This document shows, in pieces, positions 44,022 through 52,862 of a DNA stretch of 64,000 nucleotides; positions within the stretch are counted from its first letter, which is position 1; each line of letters starts with the position of its first letter. Source of the DNA: Paraburkholderia nodosa DSM 21604 (GTDB lineage Bacteria; Pseudomonadota; Gammaproteobacteria; Burkholderiales; Burkholderiaceae); assembly GCF_000519185.1 (NCBI RefSeq), contig NZ_JAFA01000002.1:124001-188000 (forward strand), read 5' to 3'. The notes under the pieces were generated by a model, which was not told the origin of the DNA, did not search any database, and saw only the letters and a list, made by a program, of their open reading frames with translations. The translations under genes and the position numbers were made by a program.

Positions 44022-44414
44022 TCAAAGCGGCACATCCTCGATCAAGCGCGCTTTCAACGCGCGGATGCGCTGATCGACGAAATAGCCGCCGCCTTCCGTA
44101 TACCGAAGATAAAGGCGTCCGCACAACGTGCATTTCCACACGCCGCAACGGTTATACGGAAAGTACCGGGGCGCGATCGGCGCATTCTCCGACCAGTAGC
44201 CGGCCTCTCCCGGCAGATGTTCGGCGAAGGTCGGCTCGGCTTCGTCCGCGCTAACGAGCGTGCCGATCTGTTCCAGTTGCCGCTCGTCGAGCGAGAGCGG
44301 CTGCGATTGCCAGCCATCCAGCGGCGTTTTCGTGCAGGTGCACGGCGGCGGGTCGGTTTGCTCCGCGTGTTCGGCGAGTTCGCGCAACGCGGCAGCGTCA
44401 AGGTATCGGGTCAT
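44022..44414 (-). CDS. Hypothetical Cys-rich protein, possible zinc-binding
   Basis: A 130-residue protein that I do not recognise. It has a CTC pair near residue 25 and a Cys cluster, CGVWKCTLC, near 90-98, followed by GRLYLRYTEGGGYFVDQRIRALK. The Cys spacing could bind a metal. There is no signal peptide or membrane segment. It follows ligK by 80 bases on the same strand and ends just before a strong terminator, so it may be the last gene of the lig operon, though no link to aromatic catabolism is evident. Confidence 0.7.
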   Translation of the reverse strand: MTRYLDAAALRELAEHAEQTDPPPCTCTKTPLDGWQSQPLSLDERQLEQIGTLVSADEAEPTFAEHLPGEAGYWSENAPIAPRYFPYNRCGVWKCTLCGRLYLRYTEGGGYFVDQRIRALKARLIEDVPL

Positions 44415-44494
44415 GGAGCAAGAGTGGATCTGCGGTTGAGCGAGGGAGCACAGGCTCCAGCGCGCATCTTAACGCCTGACGCCGCCTGGGTTCA

Positions 44495-45166
44495 TCAGGC
44501 GCCGCTTCTCATCCGCTCGATGTGCGGCACGACCCATGCGCGATCGAAGCGCCCTTCGGCGATTGCCTGCAATACGGCGGCCTCCTTTTCGCCTTGCCTG
44601 CGCGCGCCGGCGATGACGGTCTCCACATCTTCAGGCGCGATGGCGAGCAAGCCGTCCTCGTCGCCCACGATGATATCGCCGGGATTGACGACCATCCTGC
44701 CGATGGTCACGGGCACGTTGATTTCGCCTGGCCCGTTCTTGTAGGGTCCGCGGTGCGTCACGCCGCGCGCATACACGGGAAAGTCGCGCTGGCGAATCGC
44801 ACCGACGTCGCGGATCGCACCGTCGATCACGAGCCCCTGCACGCCGAGGCTTTCCGCGTAGCTCGACATGATGTCGCCCATCAGGGCCTGGGTCACCTCG
44901 CCCGCGCCATCGATCACGAGCACGTCGCCCGGCCGGCAGAAGTCGAAGGCGCGATGGATGGCGAGATTGTCGCCGGGACGCGTGCGCACCGTCACAGCCG
45001 TGCCCGCCATCGGCCTGGGCTTGTGGAACGCCTGCAGGCCGAGAATGCCACTCGAGCGCGCCATGTTGTCGCTCAGGAGCGACACTTGCAGTTCGCGCAA
45101 CGCGGCGAGCGTCGCTGCGCTGGCCTGCGGAGCAGACTCGTATTCACGCCAGCCAATCGGATTCAT
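44495..45166 (-). CDS. ligK: 4-hydroxy-4-methyl-2-oxoglutarate / 4-carboxy-4-hydroxy-2-oxoadipate aldolase (RraA-like fold)
   Basis: A 223-residue RraA/MenG-fold protein. VSLLSDNMARSSGILGLQAF, the VIDGAIRDVGAIRQ metal-binding loop and the VVNPGDIIVGDEDGLLAI segment fit the class II pyruvate aldolases (LigK/GalC/ProA) that cleave CHA to pyruvate and oxaloacetate. ATG 45166 overlaps the ligJ stop by four bases and has GAAGGGA upstream, so it is preferred over a longer frame. Adjacency to ligJ makes the aldolase reading much more likely than an RNase E inhibitor-like role. Confidence 0.88.
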   Translation of the reverse strand: MNPIGWREYESAPQASAATLAALRELQVSLLSDNMARSSGILGLQAFHKPRPMAGTAVTVRTRPGDNLAIHRAFDFCRPGDVLVIDGAGEVTQALMGDIMSSYAESLGVQGLVIDGAIRDVGAIRQRDFPVYARGVTHRGPYKNGPGEINVPVTIGRMVVNPGDIIVGDEDGLLAIAPEDVETVIAGARRQGEKEAAVLQAIAEGRFDRAWVVPHIERMRSGA

Positions 45167-46203
45167 TTCGCGATCCCTTCCAGTGCGGTTTGTCGTTCGA
45201 TCTGCGCGGAAAGACGGCTGTACACCGCACGCGCGTTGCCTTCGTAGATGCGTTGTCGATCGGCCTCGCTGAGCCATTCGATCGCGTCGATATAGCGGCG
45301 CGTGTCGTCGTAGTAGTGGCCGGTTTCCGGGTCGATGCCCTGCACCGCGCCGATCGTCTCCGAGGCGAACAGAATGTTCTCCACCGGAATCACCCTGGCG
45401 AGCAGGTCGGAGCCTGGCTGGTGGTAAACGCAGGTATCGAAGAACACATTCTTGAGCAGGTAGTCCTTCAGGAGCGGGCGCTTCATGTCCTGCGCCAGGC
45501 CGCGATAGCGTCCCCAGTGATACGGAACCGCGCCGCCGCCATGTGGAATGACGAAGCGCAAGGTCGGGAAGTCGGCGAACAGGTTGCCCTGCAGCAACTG
45601 CATGAATACCGACGTGTCGCCGTTGAGATAATGCGCGCCCGTCGCGTGAAAGTTAGGATTGCATGACGACGAAACGTGAATCATCGCGGGCACGTCGAGT
45701 TCCACCATCGCCTCGTAAAGCGGATACCACGAGCGGTCCGTGACCGGCGGCCCCGACCAGTGCCCGCCCGAGGGGTCCGGGTTGAGGTTGCAGCCCACGA
45801 AGCCCAGTTCCTCCACGCAGCGGCGCAGCTCGGGAATGCAGTTTTCCGGCGTCACGCCCGGCGCCTGAGGCAACTGGCAAACGCCCACGAAATGCTGCGG
45901 GAACAGCGCGCACACGCGATGCACGAGATCGTTGCATTCGCTGGACCACAGCGCATTTGCCGCTGCGCCCGACAGGTGGTGACCCATGCCCGCGGCGCGC
46001 GGGGAAAAGATCGTCAGGTCCGTGCCACGCTCGCGCTGAATGCGGCGCTGGCCATTTTCGATGCTTTCGCGAATCTCGTCGTCGCTGATCGGCGGGCGCG
46101 GCGGAACCGGCGTGCCGTCCTCGAGCGCGGCGATCTGTTTAGCGCGCCAGGCTTCGTGCTGGGGCGGCGAGGTCGTGTAGTGACCGTGGCAATCAATGAT
46201 CAT
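45163..46203 (-). CDS. ligJ: 4-oxalomesaconate hydratase (LigJ, amidohydrolase family)
   Basis: A 346-residue amidohydrolase-fold enzyme. The metal-binding start MIIDCHGHYTT, HVSSSCNPNFHATGAHYLNGD and PHGGGAVPYHWGR are the characteristic marks of LigJ, the Zn-dependent hydratase that turns 4-oxalomesaconate into 4-carboxy-4-hydroxy-2-oxoadipate. Length matches. It overlaps ligK by four bases. Together they form the last two steps of protocatechuate 4,5-cleavage and gallate pathways; the ring-cleaving dioxygenase and the earlier steps are not in this window. Confidence 0.9.
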   Translation of the reverse strand: MIIDCHGHYTTSPPQHEAWRAKQIAALEDGTPVPPRPPISDDEIRESIENGQRRIQRERGTDLTIFSPRAAGMGHHLSGAAANALWSSECNDLVHRVCALFPQHFVGVCQLPQAPGVTPENCIPELRRCVEELGFVGCNLNPDPSGGHWSGPPVTDRSWYPLYEAMVELDVPAMIHVSSSCNPNFHATGAHYLNGDTSVFMQLLQGNLFADFPTLRFVIPHGGGAVPYHWGRYRGLAQDMKRPLLKDYLLKNVFFDTCVYHQPGSDLLARVIPVENILFASETIGAVQGIDPETGHYYDDTRRYIDAIEWLSEADRQRIYEGNARAVYSRLSAQIERQTALEGIAK

Positions 46204-46237
46204 GTAGCAATTCCATCAGGTGTACGGACGATTAAAA

Positions 46238-47566
46238 TCAGCTTTCCGTCGCTTCGTCGTGGCCAACGAGCGCCCGGTTCGAGGTGCCGCGCTCGGTAGG
46301 CTTCACGCGCATTACGATGGCGATGAGCGTGGCGAGCACGAGGAAAGCGGCGATAGTGAGCAGCGCGAGCTTGAAGTTGCCGGTGGCGTGGCGCACGAGA
46401 CCGATGCTCCACGGCCCCACCACGCCACCGAACTGCGCGATCGTATTGATGAGCGCGATCGTCGCCGCGCCCGCCGCACCGGTTCTGAACGAAGCGGCAA
46501 GACTCCAGAACAGCGGGTTGCCCGCATAGATGAAGAGGCCCGTCACGCAAAGCAGCGCATATGCAAGCAGCGGATTCGGCGCATACGCACTGCCCGCAAT
46601 CGCCAGTGCGCTCATGCCGTAGACGAATGCGAGGTGGTACTTGCGGTCGCCGGTGCGGTCCGAGCTGCGGCTCACGAGGTACGTGCCCAGCACGCCCAGC
46701 AGCGGCGGCGCGGCGGAGAGGAAGCCCACTTCGATGTTGCTGAGGTGACCCAGGCTTTTCACGATCTGCGGCAGCCACAGGAACAGCCCATAGATGCCGA
46801 CCAGCGCGCAGCCGAACAGACACGCGAGGCTCCAGACGCGAATGTCGCTCGCCACCTTCAGCAGCGGAAAATGACGATGGCCGCCCAATGCCTCGCGCTC
46901 CGTGGCGAGCGTGGCTTCTAGCCATTGCTTCTCTTGCGCAGAAAGCCAGTCGGCGTCGGCGGGGCGCTCGGTCATGATGCGCAGCGTGACGAGGCCGAGC
47001 AGCATCGCAGGCACGCCTTCGATAATGAACATCCACTGCCAGCCGTGCATGCCGAGCACGCCGTTCGCATAAGTCATGACGGTGGTCGAGAGCGGGCCGC
47101 CCAGCACGGCCGAGAACGACCCCGCGATGATGTACCCGCCCACGGCGCGGGCGCGGTAGCGCTCCGGAAACCAGTAGGTCAGATACACGGCGATACCCGG
47201 CAGAAAGCCCGCTTCCATCACGCCCAGCAAAAAGCGCAGCACGTAGAAGCTCGACGCGTTGAACACGAACGCCGTTGCGGCCGCAACGGCGCCCCACGTG
47301 AGCAGAATGCGTGCGATCCAGCGGCGTGCGCCCACGCGATGCAACAACAGATTGCTGGGCACTTCCAGCAGCATGTAGCCGACGAAAAAAATACTGCCCG
47401 CAAAGCCGAACACGGCCGGGTCGAAACCCATGTCCGAGTTCATGTCGAGTGCGGCGAAACCGATATTGATACGGTCCAGATAATTGAAAAACATCATGCA
47501 GAAAAGGAGCGGCACAAGCCGCTTGTAAACCTTTCGCATGGTTGCTGCTTCGTCGAAGTGACTCAT
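46238..47566 (-). CDS. MFS transporter, anion:cation symporter (ACS) family
   Basis: A 442-residue, 12-helix MFS carrier. FFNYLDRINIGFAALDMNSDMGFDPAVFGFAGSIFFVGYMLLEVPSNLLLHRVGARRWIARI is typical of the ACS family (tartrate, phthalate and galactonate types). GGAGA precedes the ATG. It is the first gene of the MFS-ligJ-ligK operon and should import the aromatic or tricarboxylic acid that feeds it. The next gene starts 34 bases downstream. The substrate is inferred from context only. Confidence 0.9.
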   Translation of the reverse strand: MSHFDEAATMRKVYKRLVPLLFCMMFFNYLDRINIGFAALDMNSDMGFDPAVFGFAGSIFFVGYMLLEVPSNLLLHRVGARRWIARILLTWGAVAAATAFVFNASSFYVLRFLLGVMEAGFLPGIAVYLTYWFPERYRARAVGGYIIAGSFSAVLGGPLSTTVMTYANGVLGMHGWQWMFIIEGVPAMLLGLVTLRIMTERPADADWLSAQEKQWLEATLATEREALGGHRHFPLLKVASDIRVWSLACLFGCALVGIYGLFLWLPQIVKSLGHLSNIEVGFLSAAPPLLGVLGTYLVSRSSDRTGDRKYHLAFVYGMSALAIAGSAYAPNPLLAYALLCVTGLFIYAGNPLFWSLAASFRTGAAGAATIALINTIAQFGGVVGPWSIGLVRHATGNFKLALLTIAAFLVLATLIAIVMRVKPTERGTSNRALVGHDEATES

Positions 47567-47712
47567 GCTGTCTCCGCCTCATGGCGACGGGCGGTGCCGT
47601 CGCTGCATCGTTATCGGCCGGCAGCGGTGACCGCTGCCGGCGGCCCCCCGCGAGACAGGGCGCCTGAGTTTCGATAATAAGAAGCGGGAGGCGTCGAGTC
47701 CAAGACGCGATA

Positions 47713-47741
47713 CTTATGCTTCTATAAGCGTGCGCTTATAG
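47713..47741. promoter_or_regulatory. Three ATAAG/CTTAT half-sites, candidate LysR operator
   Basis: CTTAT (47713-47717), ATAAG (47724-47728) and CTTAT (47735-47739) alternate with 6-bp spacers, so half-sites recur every 11 bp. The right pair extends to a perfect dyad, CTATAAGCG-TG-CGCTTATAG (47722-47741), which overlaps the lysR stop codon. It lies about 150 bases upstream of the MFS start and fits LysR-type recognition plus activation sites. Confidence 0.6.
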
Positions 47742-48635
47742 TGTGCTGGCGAGCGGCGGCGGCAGGCATTCGAGAAAGGCGCGCAGATGCGGCGAGGCGT
47801 CGTCGCTGCGGAACGTCGCGGCGAGCACGGTGCGCTGCGACGCGCCGGGGCCGGAGAGGTGGCGCGCGATGACGTCGGCGCGGCCATGCCGCGCCACCGA
47901 CTCGCCCACCACGGTCACGCCCAGCCCCGCCGCCACGAGCGCAATGGCGGTCTGGATCTCATAGGCCTGGTGCGCGACGAAAGGCGTCACGCCCGCGTCG
48001 CGGTAGAGCGCCTGAACCGTGCGCTTGAACTGCGCGTTCTGATGCTTCGGGTAGAGGATCAACGGCGTATCGGCGAGTTCGTCGATGCGCACCCTCTTTC
48101 GTTTGGCGAGCGGGTGATCCGACGCCATCAACACCACGAGCCGCTCGCGCAGCAGCGGCAAGGTCGTGTAACCGGGCACGGCGAGCGGCTGCCGCCCAAT
48201 GCCGATATGGATGCGCATGTCGCGCAACGCGTCGGTCTGCTCGTCGGTCAGCATTTCGAACAGCTTGAGCTCGACCTGCGGATACGCCTGATGAAACGCC
48301 TTGAGCGCGGGCGGCAGGACGCTGTACATCGACGAGCGCGTGAAGCCGACACTGAGCCAGCCGCGCCGGCCCACGCCGATCTCCAGCGCGCCGTGCGTCA
48401 CCTCGGCGAGCGAACCGAGAATCTGCCGCGCTTCGGTGGCCAGGTACTGGCCCGCTTCCGTCAGGCGCAGCGGGCGGCGCGTGCGATCGATCAGTTGCGT
48501 GCCCACACGGTCCTCGAGCGCCCGTATCTGCTGGCTCAAGGCCGGCTGCGCGACGTGCAGACGCTCCGCGGCGCGGCTGAAGTTCAGTTCCTCGGCGAGT
48601 GTCACGAAACACTGCAGGCCCCGAAGCTCATTCAT
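47736..48635 (-). CDS. LysR-family regulator, likely of the lig operon
   Basis: A 299-residue LysR regulator from ATG 48635 with GGAGATGA upstream. MNELRGLQCFVTLAEELNFSRAAERLHVAQPALSQQIRALEDRVG is the HTH, of the CatM/BenM-like branch (AQPALSQQI). The effector domain follows with the usual RHGRADVIARHLSGP end. It lies upstream of the MFS-ligJ-ligK genes on the same strand, and the half-site cluster overlaps its 3' end. It probably activates the operon in response to an aromatic-acid intermediate. Confidence 0.92.
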   Translation of the reverse strand: MNELRGLQCFVTLAEELNFSRAAERLHVAQPALSQQIRALEDRVGTQLIDRTRRPLRLTEAGQYLATEARQILGSLAEVTHGALEIGVGRRGWLSVGFTRSSMYSVLPPALKAFHQAYPQVELKLFEMLTDEQTDALRDMRIHIGIGRQPLAVPGYTTLPLLRERLVVLMASDHPLAKRKRVRIDELADTPLILYPKHQNAQFKRTVQALYRDAGVTPFVAHQAYEIQTAIALVAAGLGVTVVGESVARHGRADVIARHLSGPGASQRTVLAATFRSDDASPHLRAFLECLPPPLASTL

Positions 48636-48773
48636 CTCGTCATCTCCGTATCGATTTGCCCTGCATCGTAATACAGCGAACCACCCACGAACCAGGCACG
48701 TCATTTGCTCGCGATCGAACGACGCATGCCGATCGCCATGTTGAGCGATGGCCCTCTCGGCTCTGGAGGCTCG

Positions 48774-50093
48774 ATGAAAGGCAGGCGGGTACGGATGGCG
48801 GGCGTGGCCGTTGTCCTTCTTGCTCTCGCTGCCGCCTATGGCAGCCACGTTGCGCGTGCCTCGGAGCGAGGGCTCGCACCGGTGGCCGCGCCCTCGCCGC
48901 CGGCGGGCGACGCCGAAGCCGTCGCGCGCGGCGCGAGGCTCGCGGCCATCGGCAACTGCATGACGTGCCATACCGCGACGGGCGGTCAGCCGCTCGCGGG
49001 CGGCCTGCCGTTGCGAACGCCCTTCGGCGTGATCGACTCGACCAACATCACCCCGGACAAGGACACCGGCATCGGCGACTGGTCGCTCGACGCGTTCACG
49101 CGCGCGATGCGGCAAGGCGTGTCGCGCGACGGGCATCTGCTCTATCCCGCGTTCCCGTATCCGCACTTCACGCAGATGAGCGACGCCGATATCGCCGCGC
49201 TCTATGCGTGGCTGATGAGCCGCGCGAGCGTCAACGCGCCGGCGCCGCACAACGCGCTGATTTTTCCGTTGGGGTTCCGGCCACTCATGGCGGTATGGAA
49301 CCGGCTCTATCTGCCGCCTGAGTCTGCTGCGTCCGCAACGTCTGCTGCGTCCGCTACCGCGAGGGACGCTCAGGCGCAGGAGGTCGCGCGCGGCCGCTAT
49401 CTCGTCGAAAGCCTCGGTCATTGCGGCGCATGCCACACGCCGCTCAACCGTCTCGGCGCCGAGCGCCGCGACCGTGCGTTGCAGGGCGGCACCCTCGAGG
49501 GCTGGGACGCGCCTGCGCTGACCGACCTCGCGGCACGCCCAACACCCTGGACGCAAGCACAACTGACGAACTATCTGCGTACGGGCTACGCCAGCGAGCA
49601 CGGCGCGGCGGCCGGCCCGATGCGTACGGTGACGCGCTCGCTCGGCGAAGCCGCTCCCGAAGACGTCGAGGCCATCGCCGCGTATTTGATGACATTGCAG
49701 TCCAACCCGAACGCCGCCGCACCGCCTGCCGCAGCCAGCGTCCATCTCTCGACCGCGCCCGCCAACGGCGCTACCCTGTTTGCCGCGGCCTGCGCGTCGT
49801 GCCATGGCGCAGGCGCGGCGATGTCGATCGACGGCCATCGTCCGTCGCTGTCGTTCTCCACTGCCGTCAACGCCGATAGCCCGCGCAACATGGTGCGCAT
49901 CCTGCTCGACGGCATTGCCTGGCACGAGAGCGAGGCGGCGTCTTTCATGCCGCCGTTCGCCGGCACCTTCACGGACGCGCAGATCGCGGAGCTTGCCAAC
50001 TACACGCGCGCACGCTTCACCGCGCTTAGTCCGTGGTCCGCGCTCGATGCTCAGGCGGTGGCGCGTCTTCGCAAGGAAAGCCCATCACGATGA
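48774..50093 (+). CDS. Triheme cytochrome c subunit of periplasmic dehydrogenase
   Basis: A 439-residue cytochrome from ATG 48774 with GGAGG upstream. After an N-terminal signal/anchor helix (MAGVAVVLLALAAAYGSHVARA) there are three CXXCH heme sites: CMTCH (Cys62), CGACH and CASCH. The layout is that of alcohol/aldehyde dehydrogenase cytochrome subunits. It passes electrons from the molybdenum enzyme encoded by the next two genes to ubiquinone or cytochrome oxidase. The stop overlaps the Fe-S gene start by four bases. Confidence 0.93.
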   Translation: MKGRRVRMAGVAVVLLALAAAYGSHVARASERGLAPVAAPSPPAGDAEAVARGARLAAIGNCMTCHTATGGQPLAGGLPLRTPFGVIDSTNITPDKDTGIGDWSLDAFTRAMRQGVSRDGHLLYPAFPYPHFTQMSDADIAALYAWLMSRASVNAPAPHNALIFPLGFRPLMAVWNRLYLPPESAASATSAASATARDAQAQEVARGRYLVESLGHCGACHTPLNRLGAERRDRALQGGTLEGWDAPALTDLAARPTPWTQAQLTNYLRTGYASEHGAAAGPMRTVTRSLGEAAPEDVEAIAAYLMTLQSNPNAAAPPAAASVHLSTAPANGATLFAAACASCHGAGAAMSIDGHRPSLSFSTAVNADSPRNMVRILLDGIAWHESEAASFMPPFAGTFTDAQIAELANYTRARFTALSPWSALDAQAVARLRKESPSR

Positions 50094-50551
50094 TTACGCT
50101 CAACGTAAACGGCGACAGCCATACCGTCGATGTCGATCCGTCCACGCCGCTGCTCTATGTGCTGCGCAACCAGTTGCGGCTCAATGGCGCGAAGTTCGGC
50201 TGCGGGCTCGGCCAATGCGGCGCGTGCACGGTGAGCGTGGGCGGCGAGCCGGTGTTCTCGTGCCTGCTGCCAGTCGTGGCCGTGGGCGAGCGGCCGGTGC
50301 GCACCGTCGAAGGACTCGGCAGCGCGGATCATCCGGGGCCGCTGCAACAGGCCTTTATCGACCAGCAGGCCGCGCAATGCGGCTACTGCATCGCGGGCAT
50401 GATCATGCGCGCGCAAACACTTCTGGAACGCACGCCGCACGCCACCGACGACGAGATTCGCCGCTATATGCAGCCGAATCTGTGCCGCTGCGGCACGCAT
50501 ATGCGTATCCTCGCGGCGATCCGGCAAGTGGCGACGGGCGCGCAATCATGA
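50090..50551 (+). CDS. (2Fe-2S) small subunit of molybdenum hydroxylase
   Basis: A 153-residue ferredoxin-like subunit from ATG 50090. The first cluster motif is CGLGQCGAC with a fourth Cys after VGGEPVFSC; the second is QCGYCIAGM and NLCRCGTH. No Tat signal is present, so it should be exported as a passenger of the Tat-tagged large subunit. Four-base overlaps with both neighbours mark a tight operon. It carries electrons from the molybdenum centre to the cytochrome. Confidence 0.95.
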   Translation: MITLNVNGDSHTVDVDPSTPLLYVLRNQLRLNGAKFGCGLGQCGACTVSVGGEPVFSCLLPVVAVGERPVRTVEGLGSADHPGPLQQAFIDQQAAQCGYCIAGMIMRAQTLLERTPHATDDEIRRYMQPNLCRCGTHMRILAAIRQVATGAQS

Positions 50552-52842
50552 GCCGCGCCCGCTCATCCCCTGCGTTCGACCCTGCCGGCCCCGACGATGC
50601 CGCGCGCCGCCGTTTCCTCGTGGGCGGCTCGCTGATGGTGAGCTTCGCCATCGTGCCCGGCATGGCCGCGCTCGCGCAAACCACCACCGAAGCCGGCACC
50701 TTCCATGCGAGCGCCCCGAAGCTGCCCGGCAGCCTCAAGACCACGCCATCGCTCGACGCGTGGATCAAGGTCGGACCCGACGGCCACGTCAGCGTGTTCA
50801 CGGGCAAGGTGGAGCTGGGCACCGGCGTTCGCACGGCGCTCCTGCAACTCGCCGCCGAAGAACTCGACCTCGCGCCTCATGCGATCGAACTGATCACGGC
50901 CGATACGGCCGCCACGCCAAACGAGGGCTACACGGCAGGCAGCCACACGATGGCGGACAGCGGCACGGCCATCCTCAACGCGGCGGCCCAGGTGCGCACG
51001 TTGCTCGTCGCGAGCGCGGCGGCACAGTTGGGCGTCGATGCCGCCGCGCTCACCACGCGCGACGGCGCGATCCTCGCCGCCGACGGACGGCGCGTGACCT
51101 ACGGCGAAGCGGTGCAGCACGCGAACCTGCATCAGGACGCGCAGCCCAACGCCGCGAAAAAGCCGCCCGCGCACTACGCCGTGATCGGGCACACGCTGCC
51201 GCGCGTGGATATTCCGGGCAAGGTCACGGGAGGCCAGAGCTATGTCCAGGACCTGCGACCCGCCGGAATGCTGCATGCGCGCGTCGTGAGGCCGCCTTCC
51301 TATGGCGCGCGGCTCGTTGCTGTCGATAGCGCGCGCGTGGCGGCGCTGCCTGGCGTCGTCAAGGTCGTGCGCAACGGCGATTACCTCGCCGTGGTCGCCG
51401 ACGACGAATGGCTCGCCATCGTCGCCATGCGCGAACTCGCGCTTGCGGCGCAGTGGCAGCCCGGCCCTCCGCTGCCCGATCCGGCCAGCATTCACGCGTT
51501 TCTCATGAGCCTGCCCGCACAGGAAATCGTGGTGGCGGACCAGGGCGCGCCCGCAAGCCCGACGGCGGCGACGTTGAAAGCCCGCTATTCGAAGCCTTAT
51601 TTGACGCATGGGTCGATCGGGCCGTCGTGCGCGATCGCGCAACTCGACGGCGGCGTCATGACGGTCTGGACACACACGCAAGGCGTCTACCCGCTGCGCG
51701 CCGGCATTGCCGAAATGCTCGGCATGCCGCGCGAGAAGGTGCGCTGCGTGCACGTGGAAGGTTCGGGCTGCTACGGACACAACGGTGCGGACGACGCCGC
51801 CGGAGACGCCGCGCTCATCGCCCGCGATCTGCCCGGCCACCCGGTGCGCGTGCAGTTCATGCGCGAGCAGGAACACCTGTGGGAGCCGTTCGGTCCCGCG
51901 ATGACCGTGGATGCGAGCGCATCGCTCGACGCCGGCGGATCGATCGTCGCCTGGCAATACGAACTATGGAGCAATACCCATAACAACCGCATCGAGAACG
52001 CGGGCCGGCTGTTGCCCGCGCAGCTGCTCGCGCGACCCTTCACGCCCGCGCCGCCCAAGCCGATTCCCATGCCGGAGGGCGGCGGCGACCGCAACAGCAT
52101 TCCGCTCTACCGCGTGCCGAGCCTGCACGTGCAGCATCACTTCCTGCCCGATATGCCGATACGCGTTTCGGCCATGCGCTCGCTCGGCGCGCATATGAAC
52201 GTGTTCGCCATCGAGAGCTTTATCGACGAGCTTGCGAGTGCCGCGCACGCGGACCCCGTCGCGTTCCGTCTCAAGCATCTCGACGATCCACGCGCGCAAG
52301 CCGTCATTCATGCCGTGGCCGATCGATTCGGCTGGGGTGCGCATGCCGCGCGTGCGACGCACCCGGACGTGCACGCGTCCGGCTCCGGTTTTGCATTCGC
52401 CCAATACAAGAACCTGATGGCCTACCTTGCCATTGCCATGGACGTGACCGTCATGCGCGATACCGGCGAGGTGCGTATCGAGCGCGTGGTCGCTGCCATC
52501 GATTGCGGCCAGATCGTGAATCCGGATGGCGTGCGCAACCAGGTCGAAGGCGGCATTTTGCAGTCCACGAGCTGGACGCTCTTCGAAGAAACGCATTTCG
52601 ACCGCGAACGTATTACGAGTTTCGACTGGAGCACTTACCCGATCATGCGCTTCGCGTCGGTGCCGGGACGCGTGGAGGTATTGTTGATCGATCGCCCCGG
52701 CCTGCCGTTCCTCGGCGTGGGCGAAGCCGCGCAGGGACCGGCCGCCGCGGCGCTCGCAAACGCGATTGCCGACGCGACCGGTGTGAGAATCCGCGACGTG
52801 CCGCTACTCGGGGCAAAGTCGCGGAATGCGCTCAAGGCGTAG
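50548..52842 (+). CDS. Molybdopterin-binding large subunit, xanthine dehydrogenase family (IorB-like)
   Basis: A 764-residue subunit from ATG 50548. A twin-arginine signal (ARRRFLVGGSLMVSFAIVPGMAALA) shows export of the folded enzyme. The aldehyde oxidase/xanthine dehydrogenase domains follow, with GYTAGSHTMADSG, VEGSGCYGHNGADDAA and the catalytic Glu in GVGEAAQGP near the C-terminus. The FAD subunit of cytosolic xanthine dehydrogenases is missing, and a triheme cytochrome replaces it. Isoquinoline 1-oxidoreductase, nicotinate and periplasmic aldehyde dehydrogenases share this plan. Substrate is not predictable. No cofactor-maturation gene is adjacent. Confidence 0.93.
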   Translation: MSRARSSPAFDPAGPDDAARRRFLVGGSLMVSFAIVPGMAALAQTTTEAGTFHASAPKLPGSLKTTPSLDAWIKVGPDGHVSVFTGKVELGTGVRTALLQLAAEELDLAPHAIELITADTAATPNEGYTAGSHTMADSGTAILNAAAQVRTLLVASAAAQLGVDAAALTTRDGAILAADGRRVTYGEAVQHANLHQDAQPNAAKKPPAHYAVIGHTLPRVDIPGKVTGGQSYVQDLRPAGMLHARVVRPPSYGARLVAVDSARVAALPGVVKVVRNGDYLAVVADDEWLAIVAMRELALAAQWQPGPPLPDPASIHAFLMSLPAQEIVVADQGAPASPTAATLKARYSKPYLTHGSIGPSCAIAQLDGGVMTVWTHTQGVYPLRAGIAEMLGMPREKVRCVHVEGSGCYGHNGADDAAGDAALIARDLPGHPVRVQFMREQEHLWEPFGPAMTVDASASLDAGGSIVAWQYELWSNTHNNRIENAGRLLPAQLLARPFTPAPPKPIPMPEGGGDRNSIPLYRVPSLHVQHHFLPDMPIRVSAMRSLGAHMNVFAIESFIDELASAAHADPVAFRLKHLDDPRAQAVIHAVADRFGWGAHAARATHPDVHASGSGFAFAQYKNLMAYLAIAMDVTVMRDTGEVRIERVVAAIDCGQIVNPDGVRNQVEGGILQSTSWTLFEETHFDRERITSFDWSTYPIMRFASVPGRVEVLLIDRPGLPFLGVGEAAQGPAAAALANAIADATGVRIRDVPLLGAKSRNALKA

Positions 52843-52862
52843 TGAAACCGCCGCTTGTTTCG

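Noticed and set aside
44495..45166. Ribonuclease E inhibitor RraA
   Set aside because: The fold is shared, but overlap with ligJ and the metal loop fit a pyruvate aldolase better.
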